This document shows positions 1 through 6,939 of a DNA stretch of 15,883 nucleotides, one piece after another. The first letter of the stretch is position 1. Every line of letters starts with the position of its first letter. The translations under genes and the position numbers were made by a program. Origin of the DNA: Candidatus Methanogasteraceae archaeon UBA261 (GTDB lineage: Archaea > Halobacteriota > Methanosarcinia > Methanosarcinales > Methanogasteraceae); contig DAWR01000174.1 of NCBI GenBank assembly GCA_002506015.1, positions 566-16,448 on the forward strand, given 5' to 3'. Under the pieces are notes generated by a model. That model did not search any database, was not told the DNA's origin, and saw only the letters and a program-made list of their open reading frames with translations.

Positions 1-1
1 G

Positions 2-901
2 AGGTATTCTTATTCGGTATCGTATCCTGTTACGGTCTGCGGCATGTTCAAATTCTCCAAATCGATAAATGACAATATATACATGGATGAGATCGCCACA
101 GTCACGGTATCGCTGCGAAACGAGGGTACACGCCAGATCAACTCGATTGTTGTGAGCGACACACTGCTGCCTGAATTTGAACTGCACAGGAACTCAACGC
201 TTGAGTGGGAACTGGACAGTCTGGGATGCGGCGAGTGCAAGAGTTTCACGTACCAGTTGAAGCCGCTTCAGCCGAATGAAGAGGGATATCGCATGCCGGC
301 TGCGCTCGCAGAATGGAGTTGTGATGGCATGAAATACTCTGTGCACTCAGATTCCCCCTACATCGTTGTGTACGGTCCGTTGATTGAGTTGTCGAAGAGT
401 GCGACCCCTGCGACAATCGACGAGGGGGGGATTGTGACGGTCACACTCGAGGCGAAAAACACCGGGAATATGATAGCGAGTATCGATGTGGCAGACAGCC
501 TCCCGCCGGATGCTGTTTTGACCTATGGTGTGACTAATGCGAAGGCGGTTCTGGAAGCGGGCGAGAGCCACACGTTCAGATACAGAATGAGGATGGATGC
601 GGTGGGATCAATCGAACTACCGGCTGCTTTTCTGCAGTTTGTGGATAATCACGAGTATGAGGGGACTGTCACATCAGAGAACGTAACGATTGCAGTGAAT
701 CCGGCGAATTCGCAAAGTTCGTCCGATTCATCCGGTTTGCATGCTGTTGCCACTGCTACCGCCACGCAGACGGCAGCAACTTCGTACCAGCCAACGGGTT
801 CTGATACTGAAACCGGGCGCGAAGCTGTTGCGGGATACCGTTTCACTTTTGTGTACCTGTTAATCGTTCTATATGCAATCGCGCGGATTACGCGAGGGTG
901 A
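2..901 (+). CDS. C-terminal part of a membrane-anchored surface protein with DUF11-like repeats (5' end outside window)
   Basis: The frame is open to the left window edge, so the first ATG (44) is probably internal. Two related repeats of about 113 residues are visible. Each starts with a SKS motif (FSKS just after the ATG at 44, LSKS near residue 117 from it) followed by a beta-rich VTVTL...N-G...V-DSLP pattern, as in the DUF11/TIGR01451 family of cell-surface proteins. The residues before the first SKS match the end of the second repeat, so at least one more repeat lies to the left. A Ser/Thr/Ala-rich stalk and a C-terminal hydrophobic helix (FTFVYLLIVLYAI) followed by Arg residues suggest anchoring in the membrane with the repeats outside. 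The gene runs convergently into the PAS-STAS gene and overlaps its annotated end by 33 bases. Partner and function are unknown. Confidence is good for the surface-repeat type and low for any role. Confidence 0.8.
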   Translation, partial: RYSYSVSYPVTVCGMFKFSKSINDNIYMDEIATVTVSLRNEGTRQINSIVVSDTLLPEFELHRNSTLEWELDSLGCGECKSFTYQLKPLQPNEEGYRMPAALAEWSCDGMKYSVHSDSPYIVVYGPLIELSKSATPATIDEGGIVTVTLEAKNTGNMIASIDVADSLPPDAVLTYGVTNAKAVLEAGESHTFRYRMRMDAVGSIELPAAFLQFVDNHEYEGTVTSENVTIAVNPANSQSSSDSSGLHAVATATATQTAATSYQPTGSDTETGREAVAGYRFTFVYLLIVLYAIARITRG

Positions 902-2065
902 GTCAGCTTTCACATACCCCTTCTGCCGCCCCACTGACTCTGCATCGCATACGTGAGTCCCTCCTGCAGGCTCACGCGTGTCACGAGATCCACCCCACCC
1001 AGCCCCGGCGATCTGCAGCGCATGCTTGAGCCCCTCCTGCATCGACCGTTTCGTTGTGATCTCTGACATATCCACGCCAAGCTTAACAAGCGTATGCGCA
1101 GTCCCCGGCTTTATCCCTGTGACGACGCACTTTGTGCCTAGCAGCTTTGCCGCCTTTGTGACGTTGATCAGATGGCTTGCCACGTTCGTATCAACGGAAT
1201 GCACGCCGGTCACGTCGATTATCACAACTCTCGATTGTGTCTCAACGATCTTTGCAAGCATCGTCTCCATCAACCGGTTGATCCGCTCGTTATCAAGAAC
1301 GCCTATGATCGGAAGAACGAGCACACCATCCCACACCTGAATCACAGGGATGGATAACTCCTCGTATGACGCTTTCAGTTTATCGAACGCCTGCTGCAAC
1401 TCTTGCTCAAGTCTTTTACGCGCGGTAATGTCCCTGAATATCAACATTTCTGCAGGTTGTTCTATATGGGTGATATGTGCCGCATTCACTTCAAAAGGTA
1501 GTTTTCTCCCGTCCTTCGTGAGCACCTCGACCCCACACGGAGTAACATTCACTCCCGACCTCTGTTTCGCCAGATTTTCTGATATCATGGCTTTACTTTC
1601 TTCGGTCACGATTCCGGTTTCTAAGAAACTTCTGCCCAGTAATTCCGCCTTTGCAAATCCTGTGACCTCTTCCACAGTATCAGTAGCCTCCAAGAATACA
1701 CCTTCGCTATCTATTATGACCACTGGATCCACCATTGCAGAAAAGAGTGCTTGAAAATGCTGTTTGGCTTTATTCAGATCTTCATTTGTCTCGGTGAGTT
1801 CCCTGGTCCTCTCCCGCACCAGTTCTTCCAGTTCTTCTCGTGCCATATACTCCAGTTGAACGAGAAAGTTTTGAGCAAGTATTCTGATTAAGCCCCCGTC
1901 CAGCATTAATTCACCGCACAACCGTACAATCTCCTCTCTCGTGTACGTTTCTTTCTCTTCGAGGTGTGCTTCTCTTATCTTTCCCCTGATTAACTCCTCA
2001 GCAGATGTTGCACCCATACTCGACGCATAAGCTCCTATCAACTCACTTATCTTTATTTCAAACAT
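869..2065 (-). CDS. PAS-STAS sensor protein (RsbR-like) with an aberrant C-terminal tail
   Basis: A predicted cytoplasmic signalling protein of 398 residues. Residues 1-75 are a charged helical region I do not recognise, followed by a short coiled coil (about 75-105). A PAS domain follows (about 105-225, ending in a FRDITARK motif), then a linker helix and a STAS domain (about 235-354). The STAS part has RsbR hallmarks: PVIQVWDGVLVLPIIG, VIIDVTGV, VDTNVA and LLGTKCVVTGI. Thr293 (the T of VDT) sits where RsbS Ser59/RsbR Thr171 are phosphorylated in stressosomes. No kinase domain is present. The ATG start has a good ribosome binding site (GGAAGGTGG about 8 bases upstream). After IAG (residue 354) comes a 44-residue tail, absent from the paralogues, that reads out of frame through a relic of another STAS gene (910-996) and overlaps the convergent surface-protein gene. 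The STAS module is nearly identical to that of the gene at 3646-5109. The role is inferred from domains only. Confidence 0.88.
   Translation of the reverse strand: MFEIKISELIGAYASSMGATSAEELIRGKIREAHLEEKETYTREEIVRLCGELMLDGGLIRILAQNFLVQLEYMAREELEELVRERTRELTETNEDLNKAKQHFQALFSAMVDPVVIIDSEGVFLEATDTVEEVTGFAKAELLGRSFLETGIVTEESKAMISENLAKQRSGVNVTPCGVEVLTKDGRKLPFEVNAAHITHIEQPAEMLIFRDITARKRLEQELQQAFDKLKASYEELSIPVIQVWDGVLVLPIIGVLDNERINRLMETMLAKIVETQSRVVIIDVTGVHSVDTNVASHLINVTKAAKLLGTKCVVTGIKPGTAHTLVKLGVDMSEITTKRSMQEGLKHALQIAGAGWGGSRDTREPAGGTHVCDAESVGRQKGYVKADSPSRNPRDCI
910..996 (-). pseudogene. Relic of a second STAS gene 3' end, read out of frame by the PAS-STAS gene
   Basis: On the minus strand, one frame away from the annotated gene, this stretch reads GVDLVTRVSLQEGLTYAMQ and then about nine more residues to a TGA at 910-912. 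That closely matches the end of the PAS-PAS-STAS protein (GGDFVTRVSLQEGLAYAM). At DNA level, 943-990 matches 8579-8626 at 45 of 48 positions by eye. It directly follows the complete STAS end (QIAGAGW) of the host gene, so two STAS 3' ends lie in tandem in different frames. The likely origin is a deletion between two neighbouring STAS genes. Confidence 0.75.
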
Positions 2066-2225
2066 TTTGTGCCACCTTCCTGGTTCATGTTTACAGTCAT
2101 CCCCGGATTTTTACGACCACATCTGTTTTGCGCAGACTGCAAAGTTTGTATCACGATGATATTCCCAATTATTACGTGGCTTTTTAATTTCTTCTGGGTT
2201 GACTCTGGTTATGGCAAAGAAGATT

Positions 2226-2293
2226 AACCACAGAGGACGCGGAGGGCACAGAGCGTTGCTTTTTTCTCCGTGTCCTCTGTCGCTTCTGTGGTT
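2226..2293. repeat. Imperfect inverted repeat, CCACAGAGGAC type
   Basis: The arms 2226-2253 (starting aaccacaga) and 2266-2293 (ending tctgtggtt) are complementary at about 21 of 28 positions around a 12-base loop with a T run. It lies in the 266-base gap between the FIST stop and the PAS-STAS start, and could fold as a hairpin in RNA from either strand, so it may end FIST transcription. Similar CCACAGAGGACACAGAGG-like sequences occur between genes in many prokaryotic genomes; their function is not settled as far as I know. Confidence 0.7.
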
Positions 2294-2331
2294 TTCCGAA
2301 CCCGTTCCAGGAGATAATAAAAAGTCTCATA

Positions 2332-3534
2332 TTACTTCGGTATGATCAAGACTACCGACGTGGTGTTATGAAAACCGCTGAACTGCCCGGGTTCCATACA
2401 GATCTCGCCATACGTCTCCCAGCCAAGTATAGGAACATCTCCAAGTACGTCCTTGAACTGGTCTACACCTATGTAGAACTCATCGCCCAGAATCAAGCCC
2501 CTGCATACGCAGTCAAAGACAAGCGCACCTGCAATTTCACCATCACCGGAATTCTCCTTCGCCATTTCTGCTGCAACTCTCGCGGATGTGATCTGATTCT
2601 CCTTCTTGCCCTCCATTATACGAAAAGTGACGTCTTTTGGAATAGCGCAGCCGAAATTTAAGGAACCATCTTCATTCTTGCCAAGCGGTACTCGTATCTT
2701 GTACTTCCCACCCACATCTGGTAAACCAAGTTCAAACCTGATCAGGTGCGCGCCTATATCCACCCCATCGATCGCTTCGACATCAACGCCGATCTTACTA
2801 GCTGCTTTTGCAGTCCTCTCTTTCCAGACGTCCCATGCAGGTCGTCCATCAATTTCATGTAACACACATCCCTCGGCTCTGGTTGCCCGTAATAGCTCGC
2901 TTACAGGCGTGTGACCGTGCTGCACACCGGTGTAAAGCGGCTTTTTTGAAGATAGGAGACATACACTGACCGCATCGGTTGCTATGCTGTCATCAGAGAA
3001 GACGAACGTCTCTTTGAATTTCAGGTCATCACCCGCAGCACCACCTGCAAGTTTCACGTTCGTACCGAATGTTTGGTTGAAGACTGCGGATGCCAGCAAC
3101 GTTATCTCCTCGCCGACCCCAGCCAGCCCATCAATGAGGAAAATCGCAGATAGGTGGGGATAATCCCTCCTTTTCAGCGGAAATTTGTTTGCGACCGTTC
3201 TCACCGCACGCTCCGGATCTTCTTTCACACCATCCGCGATCGCTGTTGCGAACTTGATATCATCCGAAGCGATCAAGCCAACAGCCACACTTCCTTGTTC
3301 CACGTTCTCCTCGGTAAACTCACCTGATGACGAGCAGCCGATTAGAGGTGCATTGCCCGTGGCTGCTCTTACCGTATCAACCACCGCTTGATAGTCGTAT
3401 TCACTGGATGAATACACGAGCGATAGGTCAACACGACCACCGCCAAACTTATCTTTCGCCTGCCGGGCGGCTTTTGCAGCCGCTACGGCACCATCGGTGC
3501 CTTTACCCAACCCGGTTGCTAATGTTGTTCCCAT
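2332..3534 (-). CDS. FIST domain protein (FIST_N + FIST_C)
   Basis: A 400-residue soluble protein that fits the full FIST architecture. The N-terminal half (about 15-210) has the pattern DLSLVYSSSEYDY...LIGCSSSGEFT...VAVGLIASD and a G-rich GGAAGDD segment. The C-terminal half (about 215-385) has RPAWDVWKE, a VDIGAHLIRF strand, and ends with GALVFDCVCRG...VPILGWETYGEI...FHNTTSVVLI, typical of FIST_C. FIST domains are regarded as intracellular small-ligand sensors, possibly for amino acids, often near signalling genes. Here no output domain is fused, so it probably acts through a partner, perhaps one of the neighbouring STAS proteins (inference). It starts at ATG with only a weak GGGT ribosome binding site. 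The 111-base upstream gap holds a possible own promoter, and a hairpin-forming repeat follows the stop. Confidence 0.9.
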   Translation of the reverse strand: MGTTLATGLGKGTDGAVAAAKAARQAKDKFGGGRVDLSLVYSSSEYDYQAVVDTVRAATGNAPLIGCSSSGEFTEENVEQGSVAVGLIASDDIKFATAIADGVKEDPERAVRTVANKFPLKRRDYPHLSAIFLIDGLAGVGEEITLLASAVFNQTFGTNVKLAGGAAGDDLKFKETFVFSDDSIATDAVSVCLLSSKKPLYTGVQHGHTPVSELLRATRAEGCVLHEIDGRPAWDVWKERTAKAASKIGVDVEAIDGVDIGAHLIRFELGLPDVGGKYKIRVPLGKNEDGSLNFGCAIPKDVTFRIMEGKKENQITSARVAAEMAKENSGDGEIAGALVFDCVCRGLILGDEFYIGVDQFKDVLGDVPILGWETYGEICMEPGQFSGFHNTTSVVLIIPK

Positions 3535-3583
3535 GCCAATTACCCTATTTTAAGTAGACCCAATTTATCATTCGTAGCAATGT

Positions 3584-3593
3584 CTATTAAATT
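3584..3593 (-). promoter_or_regulatory. Possible TATA box for the FIST gene
   Basis: On the minus strand this reads aatttaatag, an A/T-rich octamer about 50 bases before the FIST ATG. A start site about 25 bases downstream would leave a leader of roughly 29 bases. It is the best box in the 111-base gap, but the pattern is short and other AT-rich stretches are nearby. Confidence 0.35.
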
Positions 3594-3645
3594 CTTTTCT
3601 CATGTTATTTTGAGATTTTGGTTCGCTGACAGTCTTGTTCATGTA

Positions 3646-5109
3646 TCAACTCCCCTGCACCCCTGCGATCTGCAGCGCATGCTTGAGCCCTTCCTGCATC
3701 GACCGTTTCGTTACAATCTCTGATATGTCCACGCCAAGCCCGACAAGCGTATGCGCAGTCCCCGGCGTTATTCCCGTGAGGACGCACTTTGTGCCGAGCA
3801 GCTTTGCCGCCTTCGTCACGTTGATCAGGTCGTTTGCAACATTCGCATCAACGGAACGTACGCCTGTTACGTCGATTATCCCAACTCTCGAGTGTGTCTC
3901 AACGATCTTCGCAAGCATAGTCTCCATCAACCGGTTGATCCGCTCGTTGTCAAGGACGCCTATGATCGGGAGCACGAGCACACCGTCCCACACCTGAATC
4001 ACAGGGATGGACAACTCCTCGTAGGATGCTTTCAGTTTATCAAATGCCTGCTGCAACTCTCGCTCAAGGTTCTTGCGCTCGGTCACATCGTCATAAATCG
4101 CAACGATTTCGCCGGATGGCAGCTTGTAGACATAGTTCTCTCTCCAGCCAGCAGTTTTCTTACCCCTGTAAAAAGAGATGGGGTGGTGCTCTGGTTTTCC
4201 GGTCCGCCATACCCTCTGGAAAACATCAAAGAGTCCGAACTCCACAACTCCCGAGAATACGTCGAGCACACTTTTACCGATCAGGTCATCTCTCTTGACA
4301 TCATCGATCTTCTCTCCGGCGCAGTTGAGATCCTTACAGATGAAATCACCCCCTTCATCGACTGACTCATAGACGGCTACGGCGTTACTCATATTCTCAA
4401 ACATTATCCTGAATCGTTCTGTGCCCACCCTAAGCGCATCCTCCGCGCTCTTACGCTCAGCAATTTCCTGCTGCAGTCCGGCGTTTGCTTTCGCAAGTTC
4501 CGATGTGCGTTCCCGCACACGATCTTCCAGCTTACCGTACGCCTTCTGTAGCGTGTCTTTTGTCTGACGTAGTTCCCCCGCCTGCGAGCCCAGCTTCGCA
4601 ATAACCCGGACTATCTGAAACAGGAGACTCGAATAATTCCGGACCACATCTTCTCTGACAACACGCATCTGCTTCGCTTCAGCGAGGAGCAGTTCCAGAT
4701 CCATGTCGATTTCCATAGCTATCTGCCTGATGTCATCCAGTTGCGCCTCTGAGAACTCAGATGGTATGAATTGTCCCGCGAACATCGTCCCCCTGTGCTC
4801 GCCACCAATTACAATCGGCGCAACGAAGTGACCGCCATGCGCAAAGCAATACATAATCCGGGGCTCTTTTGACTCGAGCACACCTTCAACCATCTTCTGG
4901 AACGATTGAAAACAACACCGTTTTCCGGCATCAGTTGACTGGATCATGGAACAGAAACCGGTTGGGTTGCTGAATTCTGTCAACGGCTCGCCTTCAGGCG
5001 AAAAGATGATCGAAGATGTGCCAACCGTCTCTGCAAAACTATCTTGAATTGTTTGCAGTTCATCGAGGTCTACGAGCTCATTCAACGGTGGATTTTTCTT
5101 TTTATTCAC
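3646..5109 (-). CDS. PocR-PAS-STAS sensor protein (RsbR-like)
   Basis: A 487-residue predicted cytoplasmic sensor. Residues about 10-170 are a PocR-type sensory domain (itself PAS-like), with Cys53, the Cys65-Cys66 pair, YCFAHGG (Cys88), VAPIVIGGE and a GQFIPSEFSEAQ segment. Such domains are thought to bind small hydrocarbon derivatives or metals. A coiled coil (about 180-225, RVRERTSELAKAN) leads to a PAS domain (about 226-350, ending AIYDDVTERK) and a STAS domain (about 365-483). The STAS module is about 92% identical in protein to that of the gene at 869-2065, yet the usual phosphoacceptor Thr/Ser is Ala422 (VDANVA), so this copy may not be phosphorylatable there. The start is GTG with GGAGG about 10 bases upstream. 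The gap to DUF169 upstream is 49 bases, suggesting one transcript. No catalytic output domain is present. Confidence 0.9.
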   Translation of the reverse strand: MNKKKNPPLNELVDLDELQTIQDSFAETVGTSSIIFSPEGEPLTEFSNPTGFCSMIQSTDAGKRCCFQSFQKMVEGVLESKEPRIMYCFAHGGHFVAPIVIGGEHRGTMFAGQFIPSEFSEAQLDDIRQIAMEIDMDLELLLAEAKQMRVVREDVVRNYSSLLFQIVRVIAKLGSQAGELRQTKDTLQKAYGKLEDRVRERTSELAKANAGLQQEIAERKSAEDALRVGTERFRIMFENMSNAVAVYESVDEGGDFICKDLNCAGEKIDDVKRDDLIGKSVLDVFSGVVEFGLFDVFQRVWRTGKPEHHPISFYRGKKTAGWRENYVYKLPSGEIVAIYDDVTERKNLERELQQAFDKLKASYEELSIPVIQVWDGVLVLPIIGVLDNERINRLMETMLAKIVETHSRVGIIDVTGVRSVDANVANDLINVTKAAKLLGTKCVLTGITPGTAHTLVGLGVDISEIVTKRSMQEGLKHALQIAGVQGS

Positions 5110-5158
5110 CTATTTGCCCCTCCCACAATCCCCCTGCCTCCCTTAATTATTATCCCGG

Positions 5159-6010
5159 TCAGTCAGGATATGCCGGATATGGAAAACCACCTGCTGATCT
5201 CTCCATCCCCGCAACCATCGCCTGGAATACCGAAAACGGCATGCCAAGACCCATCATGTTGCCACCCCATCCGCCGACTGCTCTTGCTCCGAGACAGAAG
5301 AAAGAGCCGCTCAGTCTCTGCTCCAGATATGGCTGCGCTGTCAGGTCTGCGCACACACCCCGAATCCCAATGGTGTCCATCTGAAAGCGATTGCCAGTCT
5401 GGAAGTTGTAGCCCTGAATCGCAAGCAGCACCTGCTTTGGCAGGAGTCCGAGAATCACGAGATCAGGCACGAGTGGGAGTTTTTCTGCCGGGTATGCCAC
5501 AGCCGCGTCCATTACTGCGGGCTGGATTGCTGACATCCCTGAAATGGCATTGAGCGCCGCACCATGGGTCTCATATCGTCCGGCATCATCCTCGCCAAAG
5601 AGTGCAAATTGCATGTTGTCGCTTGCTCTGCACGCATAGACCAGTCCGTCAGTGAAGTCTGCCGGAGACGCCGCGGTCTCCATCATGTCAGTGTATTTGC
5701 GCGTGCCAGCAAGCGGCTTACCCTCCCGCTCGTCGACAAGACCAAGGGCAATAGCGGCTGCCGGACATCCCACATTATCCTGGTTGATCACAACCACCTC
5801 GCCCTCCATCGCTGCGAGTCTCACCGCTTCACACCACGGAACTCCCTGATACTCTTCAGAGGGTCTCGTGCCATTCGGGACTGCCTGCCCCTTCGGAACC
5901 AGTTTTACCCCTACTGGCTGAACCTGCTGCCCTTCTTTGCCAAACATGCGCATAAATCGCGCGTTTGCATCCTCAAATCCGGTTTTAGTATATTCTTTCG
6001 AGTTATCCAC
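5159..6010 (-). CDS. DUF169 family protein (COG2043)
   Basis: A soluble protein of 283 residues matching DUF169, a family common in archaea and anaerobes with no established activity that I know of. Visible hallmarks are PWCEAVRLAA, then DNVGCPAAAIALGL (conserved Cys-Pro), YACRASDNMQFALFG, a VPDLVILGLLPKQVL stretch, and a late Cys in IRGVCADLTAQPYLEQ. Several Cys residues in conserved places suggest metal or cofactor binding (inference). The open frame reaches a GTG at 6019, but I chose the GTG at 6010: GAGGTG lies six bases before it and would overlap the upstream GTG. It sits between the damaged PAS-GAF gene (50-base gap) and the PocR-PAS-STAS gene (49-base gap), so it is probably co-transcribed with the sensors. 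Confidence 0.88.
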   Translation of the reverse strand: MDNSKEYTKTGFEDANARFMRMFGKEGQQVQPVGVKLVPKGQAVPNGTRPSEEYQGVPWCEAVRLAAMEGEVVVINQDNVGCPAAAIALGLVDEREGKPLAGTRKYTDMMETAASPADFTDGLVYACRASDNMQFALFGEDDAGRYETHGAALNAISGMSAIQPAVMDAAVAYPAEKLPLVPDLVILGLLPKQVLLAIQGYNFQTGNRFQMDTIGIRGVCADLTAQPYLEQRLSGSFFCLGARAVGGWGGNMMGLGMPFSVFQAMVAGMERSAGGFPYPAYPD

Positions 6011-6040
6011 TTTCCCCACCTCTTATTGTTGGTTTCCCAC

Positions 6041-6050
6041 CTATAAACTG
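6041..6050 (-). promoter_or_regulatory. Possible TATA box for DUF169 and the PocR-PAS-STAS gene
   Basis: On the minus strand this reads cagtttatag, in the short gap between the PAS-GAF gene and DUF169. The distance to the chosen start is about 35 bases, which would give a leader of only about 10 bases, barely enough to include the GAGGTG site. It could let the last two genes be transcribed apart from the overlapping triplet upstream. Confidence 0.3.
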
Positions 6051-6060
6051 GCAACCATGA

Positions 6061-6939
6061 TCACGACTTCATCGCAAGCCTGATCGTTGCCCCATCTCTG
6101 ATGTACCACATGTATAACTGTGTGGTGATAGGTATTAAATTTGCCGCGGTCAGGAGATGGACTTTTCGTGTGCCCCGGGACATTCTGGTGATTGCGAGCC
6201 AGAACTGCTCCCTGACCCGGAACCTGCCCGTACGCACAGCCCTCCGGTTATGTGTGGTAACGGCACGCAGATTCTCACCGCGACGAACGGTATTTATCCG
6301 CGTGTCCCTTCCCTGATGCCGGCTGTAGACCGGCTTTTCTGCCATGACCAGACGCGTGTTATCCGAATCAGACCCATAATGTGACGCGCTCTTTACAAAA
6401 TCGGAAGGCAGTCCTCTGTGAAATGCAAGATCCATAGACCCGGAATCCCCATATATCAAATAAACCTCGCCACCGTCCATCTCTGAGATATCGATCGCGG
6501 CATCAGTGCAGAGACGGAGCGCATCATTGAGCCGGGTTACAGAGTTTAGCGCAAGAGCAAGGTTACGCTGGATGCAATTCGAGTTCTCATCCTGTTTTCG
6601 ACTCGCGATGTCTGAAAACATCTCGAGAAACATCTCTTCGTCGTCCACAGTGATCTTTGTCACCGTCTTCTCGATTGCAACCTCCCCGCGGTATTTTGAG
6701 AGAAGTTCCACCTCTGCCCGGTCAAAAGTCTTTTCATGATCGTAGATCGGGCAGTCGTGCTCCCGCCCCGGGCAGACGAACTCATAGCAGACCCTGCCAA
6801 GAATCTCCCCCTTATCTTGCCCGATCATGACTGCGGCAGCACTGTTCACATCCCTGATCTTCCGCTCTTTGTCAACGATCGTGATTCCAACCGGCATCTC
6901 TTCGATCGCCGCTCGCCATTTATCTCCTGTTTCGTTCAC
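6061..6939 (-). CDS. PAS-GAF sensor protein, probably truncated by a frameshift, no STAS domain
   Basis: A 292-residue product. Residues 1-111 are a PAS domain about two-thirds identical to the start of the PAS-PAS-STAS protein, including the Cys51-Cys56-Cys63 cluster (GRVCYEFVCPGREHDCP). Residues about 125-225 are a GAF domain (GGEVYLIY, LAFHRGLPSDFVK, ASHYGSDSDNTRLVM). After about residue 226 (near 6250-6265) the sequence becomes Arg-rich and unlike GAF. Another frame in 6161-6217 reads GQGAVLARNHQNVPGHTKS, which resembles a normal GAF end. I infer a frameshift that destroyed the C-terminus and any output domain. The GTG start overlaps the stop of the dCache-HAMP-STAS gene (GTGA), so translation is probably coupled. 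It may still be made as a stand-alone sensor fragment, but may equally be a decaying gene. Confidence 0.7.
   Translation of the reverse strand: MNETGDKWRAAIEEMPVGITIVDKERKIRDVNSAAAVMIGQDKGEILGRVCYEFVCPGREHDCPIYDHEKTFDRAEVELLSKYRGEVAIEKTVTKITVDDEEMFLEMFSDIASRKQDENSNCIQRNLALALNSVTRLNDALRLCTDAAIDISEMDGGEVYLIYGDSGSMDLAFHRGLPSDFVKSASHYGSDSDNTRLVMAEKPVYSRHQGRDTRINTVRRGENLRAVTTHNRRAVRTGRFRVREQFWLAITRMSRGTRKVHLLTAANLIPITTQLYMWYIRDGATIRLAMKS

Noticed and set aside
978..1340. Plus-strand open frame resembling another at 3635-3997
   Set aside because: The two look alike only because both are antisense to the duplicated STAS module.
3571..3643. Short minus-strand frame after the PocR-PAS-STAS stop starting MNKTVSEP, possible relic of a PAS gene start (MNETTEKW)
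   Set aside because: Only the first few codons resemble the paralogues and the rest is unrelated, so chance is as likely.
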